Assembly (NCBI RefSeq): GCF_007748115.1
Contig: NZ_CP036289.1
Location: 4,650,001-4,714,000, forward strand
DNA from: Bremerella volcania
GTDB lineage: Bacteria; Planctomycetota; Planctomycetia; Pirellulales; Pirellulaceae
Direction of reading: 5' to 3'
Length of the DNA: 64,000 nt
The notes under the pieces were generated by a model that saw only the letters and a program-made list of their open reading frames with translations, had not been told where the DNA came from and did no database searches. Position numbers and translations under genes: made by a program. Below, in pieces: positions 9,602 through 19,533 of the stretch (the stretch's first letter is position 1; the number at the start of each line of letters is the position of its first letter).

Positions 9602-10603
9602 CTACGAGCTACGTCGCCGCTGCTGCTTGGGACGGTCGTCGCTTTCCCCCGAATTCCCCAGCAACGTCGCCAGAAGTTCCGGCGAGATGTTCAAATTGCC
9701 AACCTTCTCGGCGTTGTCGGCCAGGTCGCGGAATGCCAACGCAATCATCTGGTTGGCATCGATCCCGCCGGGCGAAGCGGCCAACAGGGTTCGCCAATCG
9801 ATGTCCTTGATCGGCTCGAGAATCGCCTTCAAAGCATCGGCCTTGGCCTGCGACTCTTTCCGTTGATTCTCGATCGCACGATCGACCAACGTGGCCCGTT
9901 CCTGCTCAATCGCGATGTCGGCTGCCAGCTTGGTTTCGCGGACTTGTCGCTGCTTCTGCTCAACGGCGATCTCGGTGTTCAGTTCGTTTTCCTTGATCTG
10001 ACGTTCCAGTTCCACGGCCGTATTACGACGAGCGTAGATGGCTTCGTCCGCTTCCAACAGCAGTTTCTCACGGGCCTCGGCCTGTAGAGCCTTGGCCATC
10101 TCAGGCGTTGCTTTGATCGACAAGACCGAGAGGTTGATCACTTCCACGCCAAGCATCGCAACGGCAGGGGACTCGGCCAGCTGAGCAAAGACCTGTTCGA
10201 CCAGTTCGTCACTGCTGACCAACAGCTCGCGCAGCGTCTTCTTGAGCGTAAACGCCCTGGCCAACGTCTGCGTGGTGTGAATGAGTCGATCATTCAGCTT
10301 GGTAGGGTCTTCCGAGCGGTACCTCCCCCATGCGTCGGTGCTGAAATCCAAAATCGACGCCAACTTGCCGGGGCTATTCACCCGCAACGTCAGCTCTCCT
10401 TGGATCGTTGCATCTTGAAAGTCGGACGTGACTTCATTGAACACGAACGGCACATCGGTACTTGCCAGTGGAATTTGTACCAGCGTGGCATTGGGTGAGA
10501 AATAAAAGAACGAAAGCCCGGCCCCTTCACACACCGGCTTCCCACCGCGAAAGAGCATGACATGCGTCGACGGAGGGGCCTTGATGTAGCTGATCCCGAA
10601 CAT
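9602..10603 (-). CDS. SPFH / band 7 domain protein
   Basis: This is a 333-residue protein of the stomatin/prohibitin/flotillin superfamily. The SPFH domain occupies about residues 20-200 (GLSFFYFSPNATLVQIPL, then a helix-rich part with DELVEQVFAQL and LGVEVINLSVLSIKATPEMAKALQAEAREKLL). A long charged helix covers about 180-265 (AVELERQIKENELNTEIAVEQKQRQVRETK), typical of the oligomerising coiled coil, and the tail is basic and serine-rich (RPKQQRRRSS). There is no obvious N-terminal transmembrane segment, unlike most bacterial flotillins, so it may be peripheral or cytosolic. AAGGA precedes the ATG by 8 bases. It is followed after 11 bp by the NAD-kinase-like gene. Confidence 0.85.
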   Translation of the reverse strand: MFGISYIKAPPSTHVMLFRGGKPVCEGAGLSFFYFSPNATLVQIPLASTDVPFVFNEVTSDFQDATIQGELTLRVNSPGKLASILDFSTDAWGRYRSEDPTKLNDRLIHTTQTLARAFTLKKTLRELLVSSDELVEQVFAQLAESPAVAMLGVEVINLSVLSIKATPEMAKALQAEAREKLLLEADEAIYARRNTAVELERQIKENELNTEIAVEQKQRQVRETKLAADIAIEQERATLVDRAIENQRKESQAKADALKAILEPIKDIDWRTLLAASPGGIDANQMIALAFRDLADNAEKVGNLNISPELLATLLGNSGESDDRPKQQRRRSS

Positions 10604-10753
10604 GATGTGGTTCCTTCAAAGAAAAGAGATGCCGGGCTCAAACTCGTCCGACAACCTTAGTGTATGAGATACACCTTTGAAGGTCAACAATTTTGTTCGA
10701 GATATTTGGCGGTGCCTTCGCGGAATAAAGAATGTCTATCGCATACCAGTAAA

Positions 10754-12703
10754 CTACCAAGCGGACTTCAAACGATGCACCTTGAAAGAGCGGATCAACT
10801 CGTTGCCAGGGGACCGAACTGCCACGGTCTTATTGTTCGGATCGATATCTGCGTTGAACGTCGCGACGTACTGACCTTCGCTGGTAAACAGTTCCAGCGA
10901 GGCCCTATCGACCAGCACGCGAAGCTTCACGACGCCATCGATCGGCGGTGCTGGTACCGGGTGGTTCTGGTAATGAACCGCACCATCTTTATACGTGAGC
11001 TTTTGACCTCGAAGATTGATCGAAAGCTCGGTGTTGGCGTCGGCCTCGAAGGCAATGCTGAAGTCGATCAGTTCGGCCTGGAATTCGCTTAGCTTGCCTG
11101 CGGCAGACTTGACGTCGGTTTTCTCCAGAGCGATTTCTTCTTCGTAGAGACTTTCAATCTCCTTCACAGGCCAGCGAAAGAGCCGAACGCCGTCGACTGT
11201 CGTTCGCAGCTGCATCGTTTGAGGGAAGCTCATCTGTTGGTGGAACGGCATGTCCTCGCGCCGAAACGGCGTGTTCTCGCCTCGCATCCAGCCGATGATC
11301 ACCGACCTTCCATCAGGACTGTCATTGAATGTCTGGGCGGCGTAGAAGTTCGGTCCGTAATCGCCGCGGTGCACGGCCTTGTCCGTCGTGAACTCTGTGC
11401 CGTCAAATTCACCGATTTCGTACTCGAAGCTGGCATCGTATAAGACCCACCTTTTATTGCTTTCGTCTCCATCGACCGGCAAGTGGACCATGTCCATGCA
11501 TTCGAACACCCAATCGCGATCAAACTGGCTCACCTCCGTCCATGTCTTCAAATCATCCGAATTGAAGAAAAGAACTCGTCCCGGCTTGGCCTGCTTGACC
11601 CACAGCACCATGACCCACTTCTGCGTTGGCTCGTGCCAGAAGACCTTGGGGTCACGTTCGCCGGGGTCGTACCCTTGGTTCGGCACGATCGGCTTGCCGT
11701 CGTTCCACAACTGAAACGTACGACCACGATCGGTGCTGTAGGCCAGCGCCTGATAAAACGGATGCCGGGCAAAGGTAAACGCGGCGGCTATCGTCTTGGT
11801 ATCCCCTTCTTGAACACCAAGACTGTTGTTGTGATCGACGACCGCCGTCCCGGAAAAGATCGTCCCGTCGTCGTAGGGCAAAATGGCATGGGGCAATTGC
11901 TTCCAATGAACCATGTCTTTGCTGACCGCATGCCCCCAGGTCATATTTCCCCAGGCATTCGAGACCGGGTTGTGTTGGAAGAAAAGATGATACTCACCGT
12001 CCAGAAATACCATTCCATTGGGATCGTTGAGCCAATGCTTGAGCGAGGTGAAATGGAACTGCGGACGATAGGTCTGATCGTAGCCAACTTCCTCGTACGA
12101 CGAAAACGTCTGTAGATTCGGACCTTTCGAAAGCTCTTCCGCCGGAATGCCTAAACTTCGGTTACCGGCGTGGATGTCGTCCACATTCACGTGGCCCCAG
12201 CCACCGGTCCGCTGATCGACGATCTGCAGGACGCCACGCTTTCCGATCAAATCGTGCACATCCCAATACACTCGCTGGAGGTGCTCGCTACCGCCAGGCT
12301 TGCGGTTGGGTCCTGTCGCGGTGCGCACGACCTGTCCATCGACGAGCAAGTTCATGCACGTCTCGTCTTCATATCCCCCACCTCCAATGAGAAAGTGAAA
12401 GTAGGGCTGTTGGATCTTGATCGGTGGCGAGGTCAGCCGGCCTGTGCTTCGGTCACCTCCGAGAAACGTGTTGACCAGTTGCTTCCCCTCGTAACCACTG
12501 ACGTCCATCTGACCACTCAGGGCACCTGAAGCTGGCTGCGTCCCGAACGCTTCCCCTTCAACCTTCCAGTCTCCGTACGATGCCCCCTCGAAGTCCGCGA
12601 TGAGCACGTCAACGCGCGGCTTCTCATCCGCCGAGACCAGGCATGGAAAGAGACACAGTAACAGGACAGCGCAAGAGAATTGCCCGGTGTGGTTTCGATT
12701 CAT
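10754..12703 (-). CDS. Glycoside hydrolase family 32 (levanase / fructan beta-fructosidase)
   Basis: This 649-residue secreted enzyme should hydrolyse fructose polymers such as levan, inulin or sucrose. The start at 12703 is chosen because it gives a clean signal peptide (MNRNHTGQFSCAVLLLCLFPCLVSA) preceded by a GAGG; a frame extension to 12805 would bury that signal. An N-terminal beta-rich, probable carbohydrate-binding region covers about 30-200 (DFEGASYGDWKVEGEAFG). The five-bladed catalytic domain has the nucleophile in WLNDPNG (D227), the transition-state stabiliser in RDPK (D351) and the acid/base in ECMDM (E401), followed by a C-terminal beta-sandwich. All three catalytic carboxylates are present. 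It lies downstream of the Gfo/Idh gene but behind that gene's terminator. Confidence 0.93.
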   Translation of the reverse strand: MNRNHTGQFSCAVLLLCLFPCLVSADEKPRVDVLIADFEGASYGDWKVEGEAFGTQPASGALSGQMDVSGYEGKQLVNTFLGGDRSTGRLTSPPIKIQQPYFHFLIGGGGYEDETCMNLLVDGQVVRTATGPNRKPGGSEHLQRVYWDVHDLIGKRGVLQIVDQRTGGWGHVNVDDIHAGNRSLGIPAEELSKGPNLQTFSSYEEVGYDQTYRPQFHFTSLKHWLNDPNGMVFLDGEYHLFFQHNPVSNAWGNMTWGHAVSKDMVHWKQLPHAILPYDDGTIFSGTAVVDHNNSLGVQEGDTKTIAAAFTFARHPFYQALAYSTDRGRTFQLWNDGKPIVPNQGYDPGERDPKVFWHEPTQKWVMVLWVKQAKPGRVLFFNSDDLKTWTEVSQFDRDWVFECMDMVHLPVDGDESNKRWVLYDASFEYEIGEFDGTEFTTDKAVHRGDYGPNFYAAQTFNDSPDGRSVIIGWMRGENTPFRREDMPFHQQMSFPQTMQLRTTVDGVRLFRWPVKEIESLYEEEIALEKTDVKSAAGKLSEFQAELIDFSIAFEADANTELSINLRGQKLTYKDGAVHYQNHPVPAPPIDGVVKLRVLVDRASLELFTSEGQYVATFNADIDPNNKTVAVRSPGNELIRSFKVHRLKSAW

Positions 12704-12748
12704 GGCGAGGCCTCGCTTCGGTGGGAAAAGACCGCAGCATACAAGAAG

Positions 12749-12775
12749 AAACGCCGAAGTAAACCTTCGGCGTTT
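12749..12775 (-). terminator. Hairpin terminator behind the Gfo/Idh/MocA gene
   Basis: There is a perfect 11-bp stem, AAACGCCGAAG (12749-12759) and CTTCGGCGTTT (12765-12775), with a 5-base loop. On the minus strand it is followed by TTCTTCTTG. It lies 36 bp beyond the stop at 12811 and 46 bp before the GH32 start, so it separates the two transcription units. Confidence 0.75.
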
Positions 12776-12810
12776 CGCGTTCTTCAAATTGTCGAGGAAT
12801 CTCAACCGAC

Positions 12811-14259
12811 TTATACTTTCGCGGCGTCGGGAATCTCAAATCCCTTGCGATTGGGATCCTTGAGAAGCTTGTTGGCAACCTCAGCATGATCGCCGGTGTG
12901 GCGTTCCGTTTCGGGATCGAAGGTCAGCGCTGGACCGACGGTGTACTTCTCGTTGTCTTTGACGCCGACCCCTTTGGACATGATCTCATGCAGACGGCCG
13001 AAGTGTTCGGCAGCATCTTTGTTGTCGCCGAACTTGCCCGCTTTGGCGTTGAAAGGAACTTCTTCGCCCAAGCGATACGAGTTGTTCATCAAGTGCCCCA
13101 GCACGCAGGCATAGTGAGCATCGTGCACGTTGCCGTTGGCCATGCTTGGGTCACCCGCGCGAACGGCCGTGATGAAGCTTCCCCAGTTGCCGCCAGGGGT
13201 GACGTCACCACGATCGACCTTCACCTTTTCTCCCTTGTCGCTTCCCTTGGGATAGTAGACCCCACGTACGATACGCCCGCCGTCTTCAAAGTAGTATTCG
13301 TTTTCGACCTGGTGTTCGTATCCCTTGTAGTTCACGTTGCGAACGTTGAAGAAGACGTACTGGCCGTTGGGATACTCGGCCATGGCGAACATCGTATTCG
13401 GGGTTTCGCCTTGATCACCCCATTGGAATCGTCCGCCGATCGCCATCGCGCGAACTGGGTGCGTTTGATCTTTATCGATGGCCCAGCGAGCAACGTCCAG
13501 TTGATGGGTGCCCTGATTGTTCAAGTCGCCGTTGCCTGTCTTCCAGAACCAGTGCCAGTTGTAGGGGTGATAGTTGGCGTGGAACTCTTCGATTTCCGCA
13601 GGCCCGCGCCACAGATTCCAATCCAAGTTCTCAGGCGGCGACGACACCTTATCAAAACCAATACCACCACGCGGCTTGCAGCAGTAACCGTACGAAATCT
13701 TCAGCTTGCCCCACTTGCCTGCCTGGATCGCTTCGTGCAGACCGGCGATTCCCGAGTCACTGCGGCGCTGCGTACCGTGTTGAATCACCACGCCGTACTT
13801 CTTCTGCGCTTCCACCGCGACACGACCTTCCACGACGTCGTGGCTCATCGGCTTTTCGACGTAGACGTGCTTACCGGCCTGGGCCGCCCAGATCGTGATG
13901 AGCGAGTGCCAGTGGTTAGGCGTCGCGACCGAAATCGCATCGAGGTTCGGATCATCGAGTGCTTCACGCACATCGCGAACCCCCTTCACTTTGAACTTGC
14001 CGTTGGCTTTCTCTTGAACAGCCTTCACGGTACGAGCGAGGACCTTTTCATCGGGATCAATGAGATAGGCGATCTCGACATTGTCTTGGCCAAACCAGCC
14101 ATCGATGTGACTCTTGCCGCGACCATTCAGGCCAGCGACCGCAATGCGTACTCGATCATTCGCTCCGTCAACGGCACCTGATGCGGCGGTTCCGGTAAGA
14201 ATCAGCCCCGCACTAGCGGCGGTCGACTGCAGAAAGGTACGACGATTAACCAACGTCAT
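12811..14259 (-). CDS. Gfo/Idh/MocA family oxidoreductase with Tat-type signal
   Basis: This 482-residue NAD(P)-dependent oxidoreductase begins with a twin-arginine signal (NRRTFLQSTAASAGLILTG). The Rossmann region covers about 35-150 (VRIAVAGLNGRGKSHIDGW) and the family motif EKPMSHDVVEGR appears around residue 135. The C-terminal alpha/beta domain includes GDLNNQGTHQLDVARWAI, matching the family's catalytic histidine segment. Members oxidise or reduce sugars, inositols or related ring compounds; the exported planctomycete group has no firmly known substrate. ACGGAG lies 7 bases before the ATG. Its neighbour GH32 points to carbohydrate metabolism, but the terminator between them makes co-transcription unlikely. 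Confidence 0.9.
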   Translation of the reverse strand: MTLVNRRTFLQSTAASAGLILTGTAASGAVDGANDRVRIAVAGLNGRGKSHIDGWFGQDNVEIAYLIDPDEKVLARTVKAVQEKANGKFKVKGVRDVREALDDPNLDAISVATPNHWHSLITIWAAQAGKHVYVEKPMSHDVVEGRVAVEAQKKYGVVIQHGTQRRSDSGIAGLHEAIQAGKWGKLKISYGYCCKPRGGIGFDKVSSPPENLDWNLWRGPAEIEEFHANYHPYNWHWFWKTGNGDLNNQGTHQLDVARWAIDKDQTHPVRAMAIGGRFQWGDQGETPNTMFAMAEYPNGQYVFFNVRNVNYKGYEHQVENEYYFEDGGRIVRGVYYPKGSDKGEKVKVDRGDVTPGGNWGSFITAVRAGDPSMANGNVHDAHYACVLGHLMNNSYRLGEEVPFNAKAGKFGDNKDAAEHFGRLHEIMSKGVGVKDNEKYTVGPALTFDPETERHTGDHAEVANKLLKDPNRKGFEIPDAAKV

Positions 14260-14525
14260 GGCAAGCTCCGTGAATGGAAGAGGAGGAACAAGTAGGGAAG
14301 GACATGCTCGAAAGCATGTTCAATGCAGGTGAGCCCTATTCTGACCATTCTGCATCATTGCGTCAAATTTCCGTTTCTGCGCATAAGTGTAAGGTGATCG
14401 GCGAAAAACGGTTCCCCGACTCTTTTTCAATTGACCGATCCATCAAATCCGATCTAACATAGGGCATCCCACCCACATTGGGACCCTGCCACCTGTCCTA
14501 CCTACTGCCCTCACCCTGCCAAGTG

Positions 14526-16967
14526 ATGATGATTCGACAGCTAGTTCATGTCACTACCTGGACGTTGCTTCTCAGTTTATGGTTGCCTGCGACCGTAATC
14601 GCTGAGCCAGCACATCGACCGTTTTCTGAAGAGATCGGTCCGTTCCTGCAAAAGCACTGCGTGCATTGCCATGGACCTGAGTCGCAAGAGGGGGACTTCC
14701 GCGTCGATACCCTTTCCGAAGATGTCGGAGCCGCCAATGCCGTCAATCGCTGGCTGGAAGTGATCGAGAAGGTCAACAACGGGGAAATGCCTCCGGAAGA
14801 CGAGCCAGATCGTCCTTCTGCCGAACAAGGTGCCGTGGTTGTCGAGTGGTTGGCCGCTCGCATTGAAGAAGGGCGTTCGGCTCGTATGGCCAAGCGTCAG
14901 CCTGTTTCCTTTCATCGCCTGACCCGTGTGGAATATGCCAACACGGTCGAAGATTTGTTAGGCGTTCGCTATGGCGTGGCCGATCCTGGTGGGCTGAACG
15001 AAGACGCCGAGTACCATGGCTTCGATCGCATCGGATCGGTGCTCTCCCTTTCCGCTTCCCATGTCGAAAAGTACTACTCGGCCGCCGAGGCGATTCTCGA
15101 CGAAGCATATCCTGATAAGCCGATCGAGAAGACGATCGTGCGCAAGACGGCACTTGATCTGCGTGGAGGGCCAAGCTCCGAGCAGCGAAAGCAACTCGAA
15201 GAACAAGGGTTGGCCGATAAAGTCCGCGTCGACATGTGGCCCGGCCATCAACTGCGTGGTGGTCGTCCCGGACCAGGCGGCGAGATGGTCAAGAACGGTG
15301 GCTACTTCAAAGTCCGCTTGCAAGTCAGCGGCATGAAACCGCCCGGTGGTCGAGCACCTCACCTCACCTTCTACGCCGAAAAGATCGATCGACTGTTGTT
15401 CGAGCAAGACATTCTCGCTCCGGAAGGTAAGCCTACGATCGTCGAGTTCACGTGCCACCTTCCGCCTGGAACGACTACGTTTGACGTGACGAACGATGTC
15501 CCTGGGCCCTCGAATTTGCCGCGTTCAGGTCGCTCTGGTGCGATTCCCTTCTTCAGCCTCAAGCAAGGACGCATTCCTTGGCAAATCAAGCTGACCGATG
15601 AAGAAGGCGTGCCCCTCTATCCATTCCTGATCGTCGACTGGATCGAATGGGAAGGCCCGATCATTACCGACGAGGTTCGGGCGAAGCGTGCCCGGTATAT
15701 GCCGACCGAAGAAGGCAACGTCGATCAGCTTCGCCAATGCATCACGCGTTTCTGCGGAGATGCCTTCCGTCGCCCGGTTTCCGACGCCGAAACTCAGCGT
15801 TATGTTGCCATCGCTTCCCAGGAACTGGAAGCTGGAGCAAAGCTGCAAGATGCCATGAAAACGGCAATGCTGGCCGTGATGTGCTCGAAGGACTTTCTAT
15901 TCCTCGTCGAAGGGGACTTCCAGAAGCCAACCGACCGCTTGAACGACTTCGAGATCGCCAATCGTCTGTCGTACATGCTCTGGAGCACCATGCCGGACGA
16001 AGAACTGATGTCCCTAGCCCACGAAGGCAAGCTCCAGGACAAGGCGATTCTGAGCCAGCAACTCCAACGCATGCTGGCTGATCCACGCGCGGCTAAGTTT
16101 AGCGTCGAGTTTCCACGTCAGTGGCTGCAGATGCATAAGCTCGGCATGTTCCCACCGGATCAGAAGCTTTACCCGGACTACGATCCTCACTTGGAACGCA
16201 GCATGCGAGGCGAGACGTCGGCCTTTTTCCAGGAAGTGTTGGACCATAATCTGAGCCTTGGCGAGTTCCTCGATTCCGACTGGACCATGGTGAATCCGCG
16301 TCTGGCCATGCATTATGAAATGGACGGCATCGAACGTGACGAGTTTCAACGCGTCGCACTCGATCAAGATGACCACCGGGGTGGTCTTTTGACCCAGGCT
16401 GCTATCCTGTCGTTGACATCCGATGGTACACGACATCGCCCCGTGCATCGCGGCGTGTGGGTGATGGAATCGATCTTTGGCAAGTCCCCCCCTCCTCCGC
16501 CGGCCAATGTCGACCCGATCGAACCCAACCCGGTCGATTCTCCCAAGGCGACCATCCGGATGAAGCTGGAAGCCCACAAGCACGATCCCAATTGTGCGGC
16601 CTGCCATCGCAAGATCGATCCGCTGGGCCTGGCCTTTGATAACTTCGATGCAATCGGTCAGTGGCGGACCGAAGAGGTCGTTCCGTCTGGCACCGGAGCG
16701 AATCCTAAAGTCGATTCCAGTGGCGTGCTGCCTGACGGCCGCGAGTTCGCCGGTCCGAAAGAGTTCCGCCAACTGCTCTTAGCGAATATCGATGACTTCA
16801 ACCACACGTTCATCAAAAAGCTCGCTACCTATTCCCTCCGCCGCACGATGACGATCGACGATCGGGATGATCTCGAAGCCATCGCGGCCCAAAGCCGTGC
16901 CGACGAGTACCGCGTGCGGGATTTAGTTGAAACGTTCGTTCTGTCCGACCTTTTTCAGAAACGGTGA
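14526..16967 (+). CDS. DUF1587/DUF1592/DUF1588/DUF1585 planctomycete cytochrome (first copy)
   Basis: This 813-residue exported protein starts with MMIRQLVHVTTWTLLLSLW; the frame is open 48 bp upstream but the extra residues are not signal-like. A PSCyt1-type haem motif CVHCH lies at C45-H49. DUF1587 follows (FHRLTRVEYANTVEDLLG), then a DUF1595/DUF1592 region (EIANRLSYMLWSTMPDEELM). DUF1588 carries a second haem-like motif CAACH at C690-H694 in CAACHRKIDPLGLAFDNFDAIG, and DUF1585 lies at the C-terminus (KLATYSLRRTMTIDDR). The domain order is the one known for this family; its reaction is not established. It is followed after 3 bp by the DUF1552 gene, its invariable partner. A second copy of the pair is at 50507-54686. 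Confidence 0.93.
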   Translation: MMIRQLVHVTTWTLLLSLWLPATVIAEPAHRPFSEEIGPFLQKHCVHCHGPESQEGDFRVDTLSEDVGAANAVNRWLEVIEKVNNGEMPPEDEPDRPSAEQGAVVVEWLAARIEEGRSARMAKRQPVSFHRLTRVEYANTVEDLLGVRYGVADPGGLNEDAEYHGFDRIGSVLSLSASHVEKYYSAAEAILDEAYPDKPIEKTIVRKTALDLRGGPSSEQRKQLEEQGLADKVRVDMWPGHQLRGGRPGPGGEMVKNGGYFKVRLQVSGMKPPGGRAPHLTFYAEKIDRLLFEQDILAPEGKPTIVEFTCHLPPGTTTFDVTNDVPGPSNLPRSGRSGAIPFFSLKQGRIPWQIKLTDEEGVPLYPFLIVDWIEWEGPIITDEVRAKRARYMPTEEGNVDQLRQCITRFCGDAFRRPVSDAETQRYVAIASQELEAGAKLQDAMKTAMLAVMCSKDFLFLVEGDFQKPTDRLNDFEIANRLSYMLWSTMPDEELMSLAHEGKLQDKAILSQQLQRMLADPRAAKFSVEFPRQWLQMHKLGMFPPDQKLYPDYDPHLERSMRGETSAFFQEVLDHNLSLGEFLDSDWTMVNPRLAMHYEMDGIERDEFQRVALDQDDHRGGLLTQAAILSLTSDGTRHRPVHRGVWVMESIFGKSPPPPPANVDPIEPNPVDSPKATIRMKLEAHKHDPNCAACHRKIDPLGLAFDNFDAIGQWRTEEVVPSGTGANPKVDSSGVLPDGREFAGPKEFRQLLLANIDDFNHTFIKKLATYSLRRTMTIDDRDDLEAIAAQSRADEYRVRDLVETFVLSDLFQKR

Positions 16968-16970
16968 CCC

Positions 16971-18365
16971 ATGGCCAACTTCAACTCACGACGATGGAAG
17001 ATCAACCGCCGACACGTGCTCCGTGGTATGGGTGCCAGCATGGCCTTACCCCTTCTACAGTGCATGGCCCCTGGTCAACTGATGGCCGATAAGGCATCCG
17101 CCGCAAAGGAAGGACAAGGAAAGCCGAAACGCGCCGTCTTCATCTATGTGCCCAATGGCGTTAATACACTCACCTGGCAGATTCAAAAGGCAGGGGCAGA
17201 CTACGAATTGACCGGACCGATGAAGTCGCTTGAGGAACATCGACAACAGATGACTCCGATCAGCGGTCTCTACCATCCCAACGGGATCGGTCAGGCTCAT
17301 GAATGCGACAAGATCTGGCTTACTTCCGCCAAGATCAGCCAGGAAGGAGGCGCCTTCCGCAATACGATCTCGGCCGACCAAATGATGGCCGAGGTCACAT
17401 CGCGGCATACGCGGTTTCCTTCGCTCGAACTGGCCGTAACCGGCGGCACGCTGGGCTGGTCGCGTGATGGTATTCCGCTGCCGGCGGAACGCCGCCCACG
17501 GGCGATCTTCGATCGACTCTTCGGCGTCGAAAAGGGTGGACTGGAAGTCGCCAAACGCAAGCTCAATCGCCGCGGCAGCGTGCTCGATGCCATCCTCGAA
17601 GATGCCAACAGCTTCCGCGGCAAGATCGGAACGGAAGACCGCAACAAGCTCGACGAATACCTGCACGCGGTCCGCGACGTCGAACTTCGCACGCAGCGCA
17701 GCTACGACTGGCTGGAAATTCCCAAGCCGGAGGTGGCCGCCGAAACCAAGGCCAAGCTGACCCGCGACATTCCCAACACCGAAGCCGGTGACCTGTACCG
17801 GACGATCTACGATCTGATGGTGCTCGCCCTGCGTACCGACATGACACGCGTCATCACGTGCATGAGCGGCAGCGAAAGTAACGGCCTGGCGATTCCCGAG
17901 ATCGGTGTTGCTCAGACACGTCACGAGTTGTCGCACCACAATGGCGACCCGGAACAGCTACGTCGACTTACCGAAACCGATACCTTCCTGGTCCAGCAGT
18001 TCTCGTACTTCCTCAGCCGCTTGAAGTCCTACCAGGAAGACAACGAAACCCTGCTCGACCGCACGATGGTCCTCTTTGGCAGCGGTATGGCCTACGGACA
18101 CAGTCACGGCAATGCCAACCTGCCGATGGTACTTGCTGGCGGCTCGTCAATGGGCTTCAAGCATGGTACGCACGTCGACTTCAACCTGCCGAGCTTGGGC
18201 CAATACAACATGGAAGAGTCGCAGAAGCACTATCACGTCTGCTCGCGGCCGGTCGATAGCGATGCTCACTTAAGTAACTTGCTGCTGACGATGATGCAGC
18301 GGATGGACGTCAAGGCCGACCAGTTCGGCGATAGCCACCGTGTGATGACAGAACTTTTGGGGTAA
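16971..18365 (+). CDS. DUF1552 protein with Tat-like signal (first copy)
   Basis: This 464-residue protein has an N-terminal twin-arginine-type signal ([18 protein letters not shown]), indicating export of a folded protein. The body matches DUF1552: [17 protein letters not shown], a middle segment with [12 protein letters not shown], then [12 protein letters not shown] and a C-terminal [30 protein letters not shown]. These last motifs recall the alkaline-phosphatase-like fold of the related DUF1501 family, but no activity is proven. It sits 3 bp after the DUF1592 cytochrome and its stop abuts the next gene, so the three form one operon. Confidence 0.92.
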   Translation: MANFNSRRWKINRRHVLRGMGASMALPLLQCMAPGQLMADKASAAKEGQGKPKRAVFIYVPNGVNTLTWQIQKAGADYELTGPMKSLEEHRQQMTPISGLYHPNGIGQAHECDKIWLTSAKISQEGGAFRNTISADQMMAEVTSRHTRFPSLELAVTGGTLGWSRDGIPLPAERRPRAIFDRLFGVEKGGLEVAKRKLNRRGSVLDAILEDANSFRGKIGTEDRNKLDEYLHAVRDVELRTQRSYDWLEIPKPEVAAETKAKLTRDIPNTEAGDLYRTIYDLMVLALRTDMTRVITCMSGSESNGLAIPEIGVAQTRHELSHHNGDPEQLRRLTETDTFLVQQFSYFLSRLKSYQEDNETLLDRTMVLFGSGMAYGHSHGNANLPMVLAGGSSMGFKHGTHVDFNLPSLGQYNMEESQKHYHVCSRPVDSDAHLSNLLLTMMQRMDVKADQFGDSHRVMTELLG

Positions 18366-18371
18366 TTGACG

Positions 18372-19508
18372 GTGCGTATTCACTTTACCTGGCTGCTACT
18401 TCTGGTTGTTTGGCCAGCGACGCCGATCACCGCCGAGGAAGCGTTCCGTACCGACCACAGCGACGACGAGAAGCTTCCTTGGTATCAAACCGTACCAGGG
18501 CAGTTTCCGCCTCAAGGTTCGGCCCACTATTTCAGTGGCGAACTGGTCGGCAAGGACCACATTCACCGTACCGGAACGATCCGCGTTTCTCGTACCGACA
18601 AACAGCGGCGCAGCCACTGGGATCTGCCGATCGACTTCCGCATGCTGCCGTATGGTTCGCTGGCCTACCATGGTTCGCCAGCGGCTTTGAAGGACATTCC
18701 CATCGGCACGCATCTGCATGGCTTGTGGTATGTGAAGGACGAAGGGGAAGGGACGAAGTCCTTGTTCTATAACCGCAAGAGCATCGAAGCCGACTTTACC
18801 AAGGCGTTTCGCCTCGTCGATGACTTCACCTACTATCAGGAGAAGAATCAGCTGTGGCAGGTCGACAGCGTCGATCTGAAGGAGATGAAGCTGCACCTGG
18901 TCAGCCAGGCAGAGGGAGAAGAAAAACCGACCACCATCGAGCTTGACCTGACTCCAGCCACACGGGTCTACTTGGGGAAACAAATCGCCACGCTCCAGGA
19001 CATCCAACCAGGGCAGAACGTTTTGTTTAACCTGACTTGGGCCACCCTGTACGGCGTAGGGCGGTGTACCAACTTGTGGCTCGACGAAGAAAGCCGACAG
19101 ATCGCCCAGACCCAGCAATTAGCGCAGCATCGACTACACCAAAAAGATCGAGGCATCGCAGGCATCATCGACGCGGTCGACAATCAGAATCGCATTCTCA
19201 CAGTGACTCTTTTTGGCGGAGTCGATGCCAGTTTGCTTGAGGATTTCAAACCCAACACGATTGCTCAAGTTTGCGTGGCAGAACCCACGCTGCAGATTTA
19301 CGATCAGGTGAATGACAAGAAGGGAGGCCCGATTCTTTCGGTCGATCCCATCGAAAAGAAGCCAGGCAGCAGCGGTATGCAGATCCGTGTTCAGCCGTCG
19401 CTGTTGTTGGAAGGGTACCGACCTGGCCGAATCGTCCGCATTTTCCCCAGCGGCTGGCCAGTCGTTACGCTTCCCGAGGAAGAAACCCTTTGGCCGGAAC
19501 GTGACTAG
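18372..19508 (+). CDS. Secreted protein of unknown function
   Basis: This 378-residue protein begins at a GTG (18372) giving VRIHFTWLLLLVVWPATPITAEE, a good signal peptide; a TTG at 18366, directly after the preceding stop, is the alternative. The mature part is predominantly beta, with two similar stretches that each place a short strand after a V-D-x-x turn (QVDSVDLKEMKLHLV near 170, GIIDAVDNQNRILTVTLFGG near 265). This suggests repeated small beta-barrels. I do not recognise the family. Operon position directly behind DUF1592 and DUF1552 suggests a role in the same exported complex. Confidence 0.8.
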   Translation: MRIHFTWLLLLVVWPATPITAEEAFRTDHSDDEKLPWYQTVPGQFPPQGSAHYFSGELVGKDHIHRTGTIRVSRTDKQRRSHWDLPIDFRMLPYGSLAYHGSPAALKDIPIGTHLHGLWYVKDEGEGTKSLFYNRKSIEADFTKAFRLVDDFTYYQEKNQLWQVDSVDLKEMKLHLVSQAEGEEKPTTIELDLTPATRVYLGKQIATLQDIQPGQNVLFNLTWATLYGVGRCTNLWLDEESRQIAQTQQLAQHRLHQKDRGIAGIIDAVDNQNRILTVTLFGGVDASLLEDFKPNTIAQVCVAEPTLQIYDQVNDKKGGPILSVDPIEKKPGSSGMQIRVQPSLLLEGYRPGRIVRIFPSGWPVVTLPEEETLWPERD

Positions 19509-19533
19509 CTGGATAGCTCACCTTTGATCCAAT

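Noticed and set aside
12704..12805. Upstream extension of the GH32 frame by 34 residues
   Set aside because: It would place a good signal peptide in the middle of the protein and overlaps the terminator hairpin of the upstream gene.
12886..14181. A 431-residue open frame on the plus strand opposite the Gfo/Idh gene
   Set aside because: It mirrors the codon structure of a gene with clear Tat signal and EKP motif; the translation is repetitive V/R/H-rich and shows no fold signature.
14302..14319. ACATGCT-CGAA-AGCATGT hairpin in the divergent promoter region of the Gfo/Idh and DUF1592 genes
   Set aside because: A 7-bp stem alone is common; no second copy or promoter alignment was found to support an operator.
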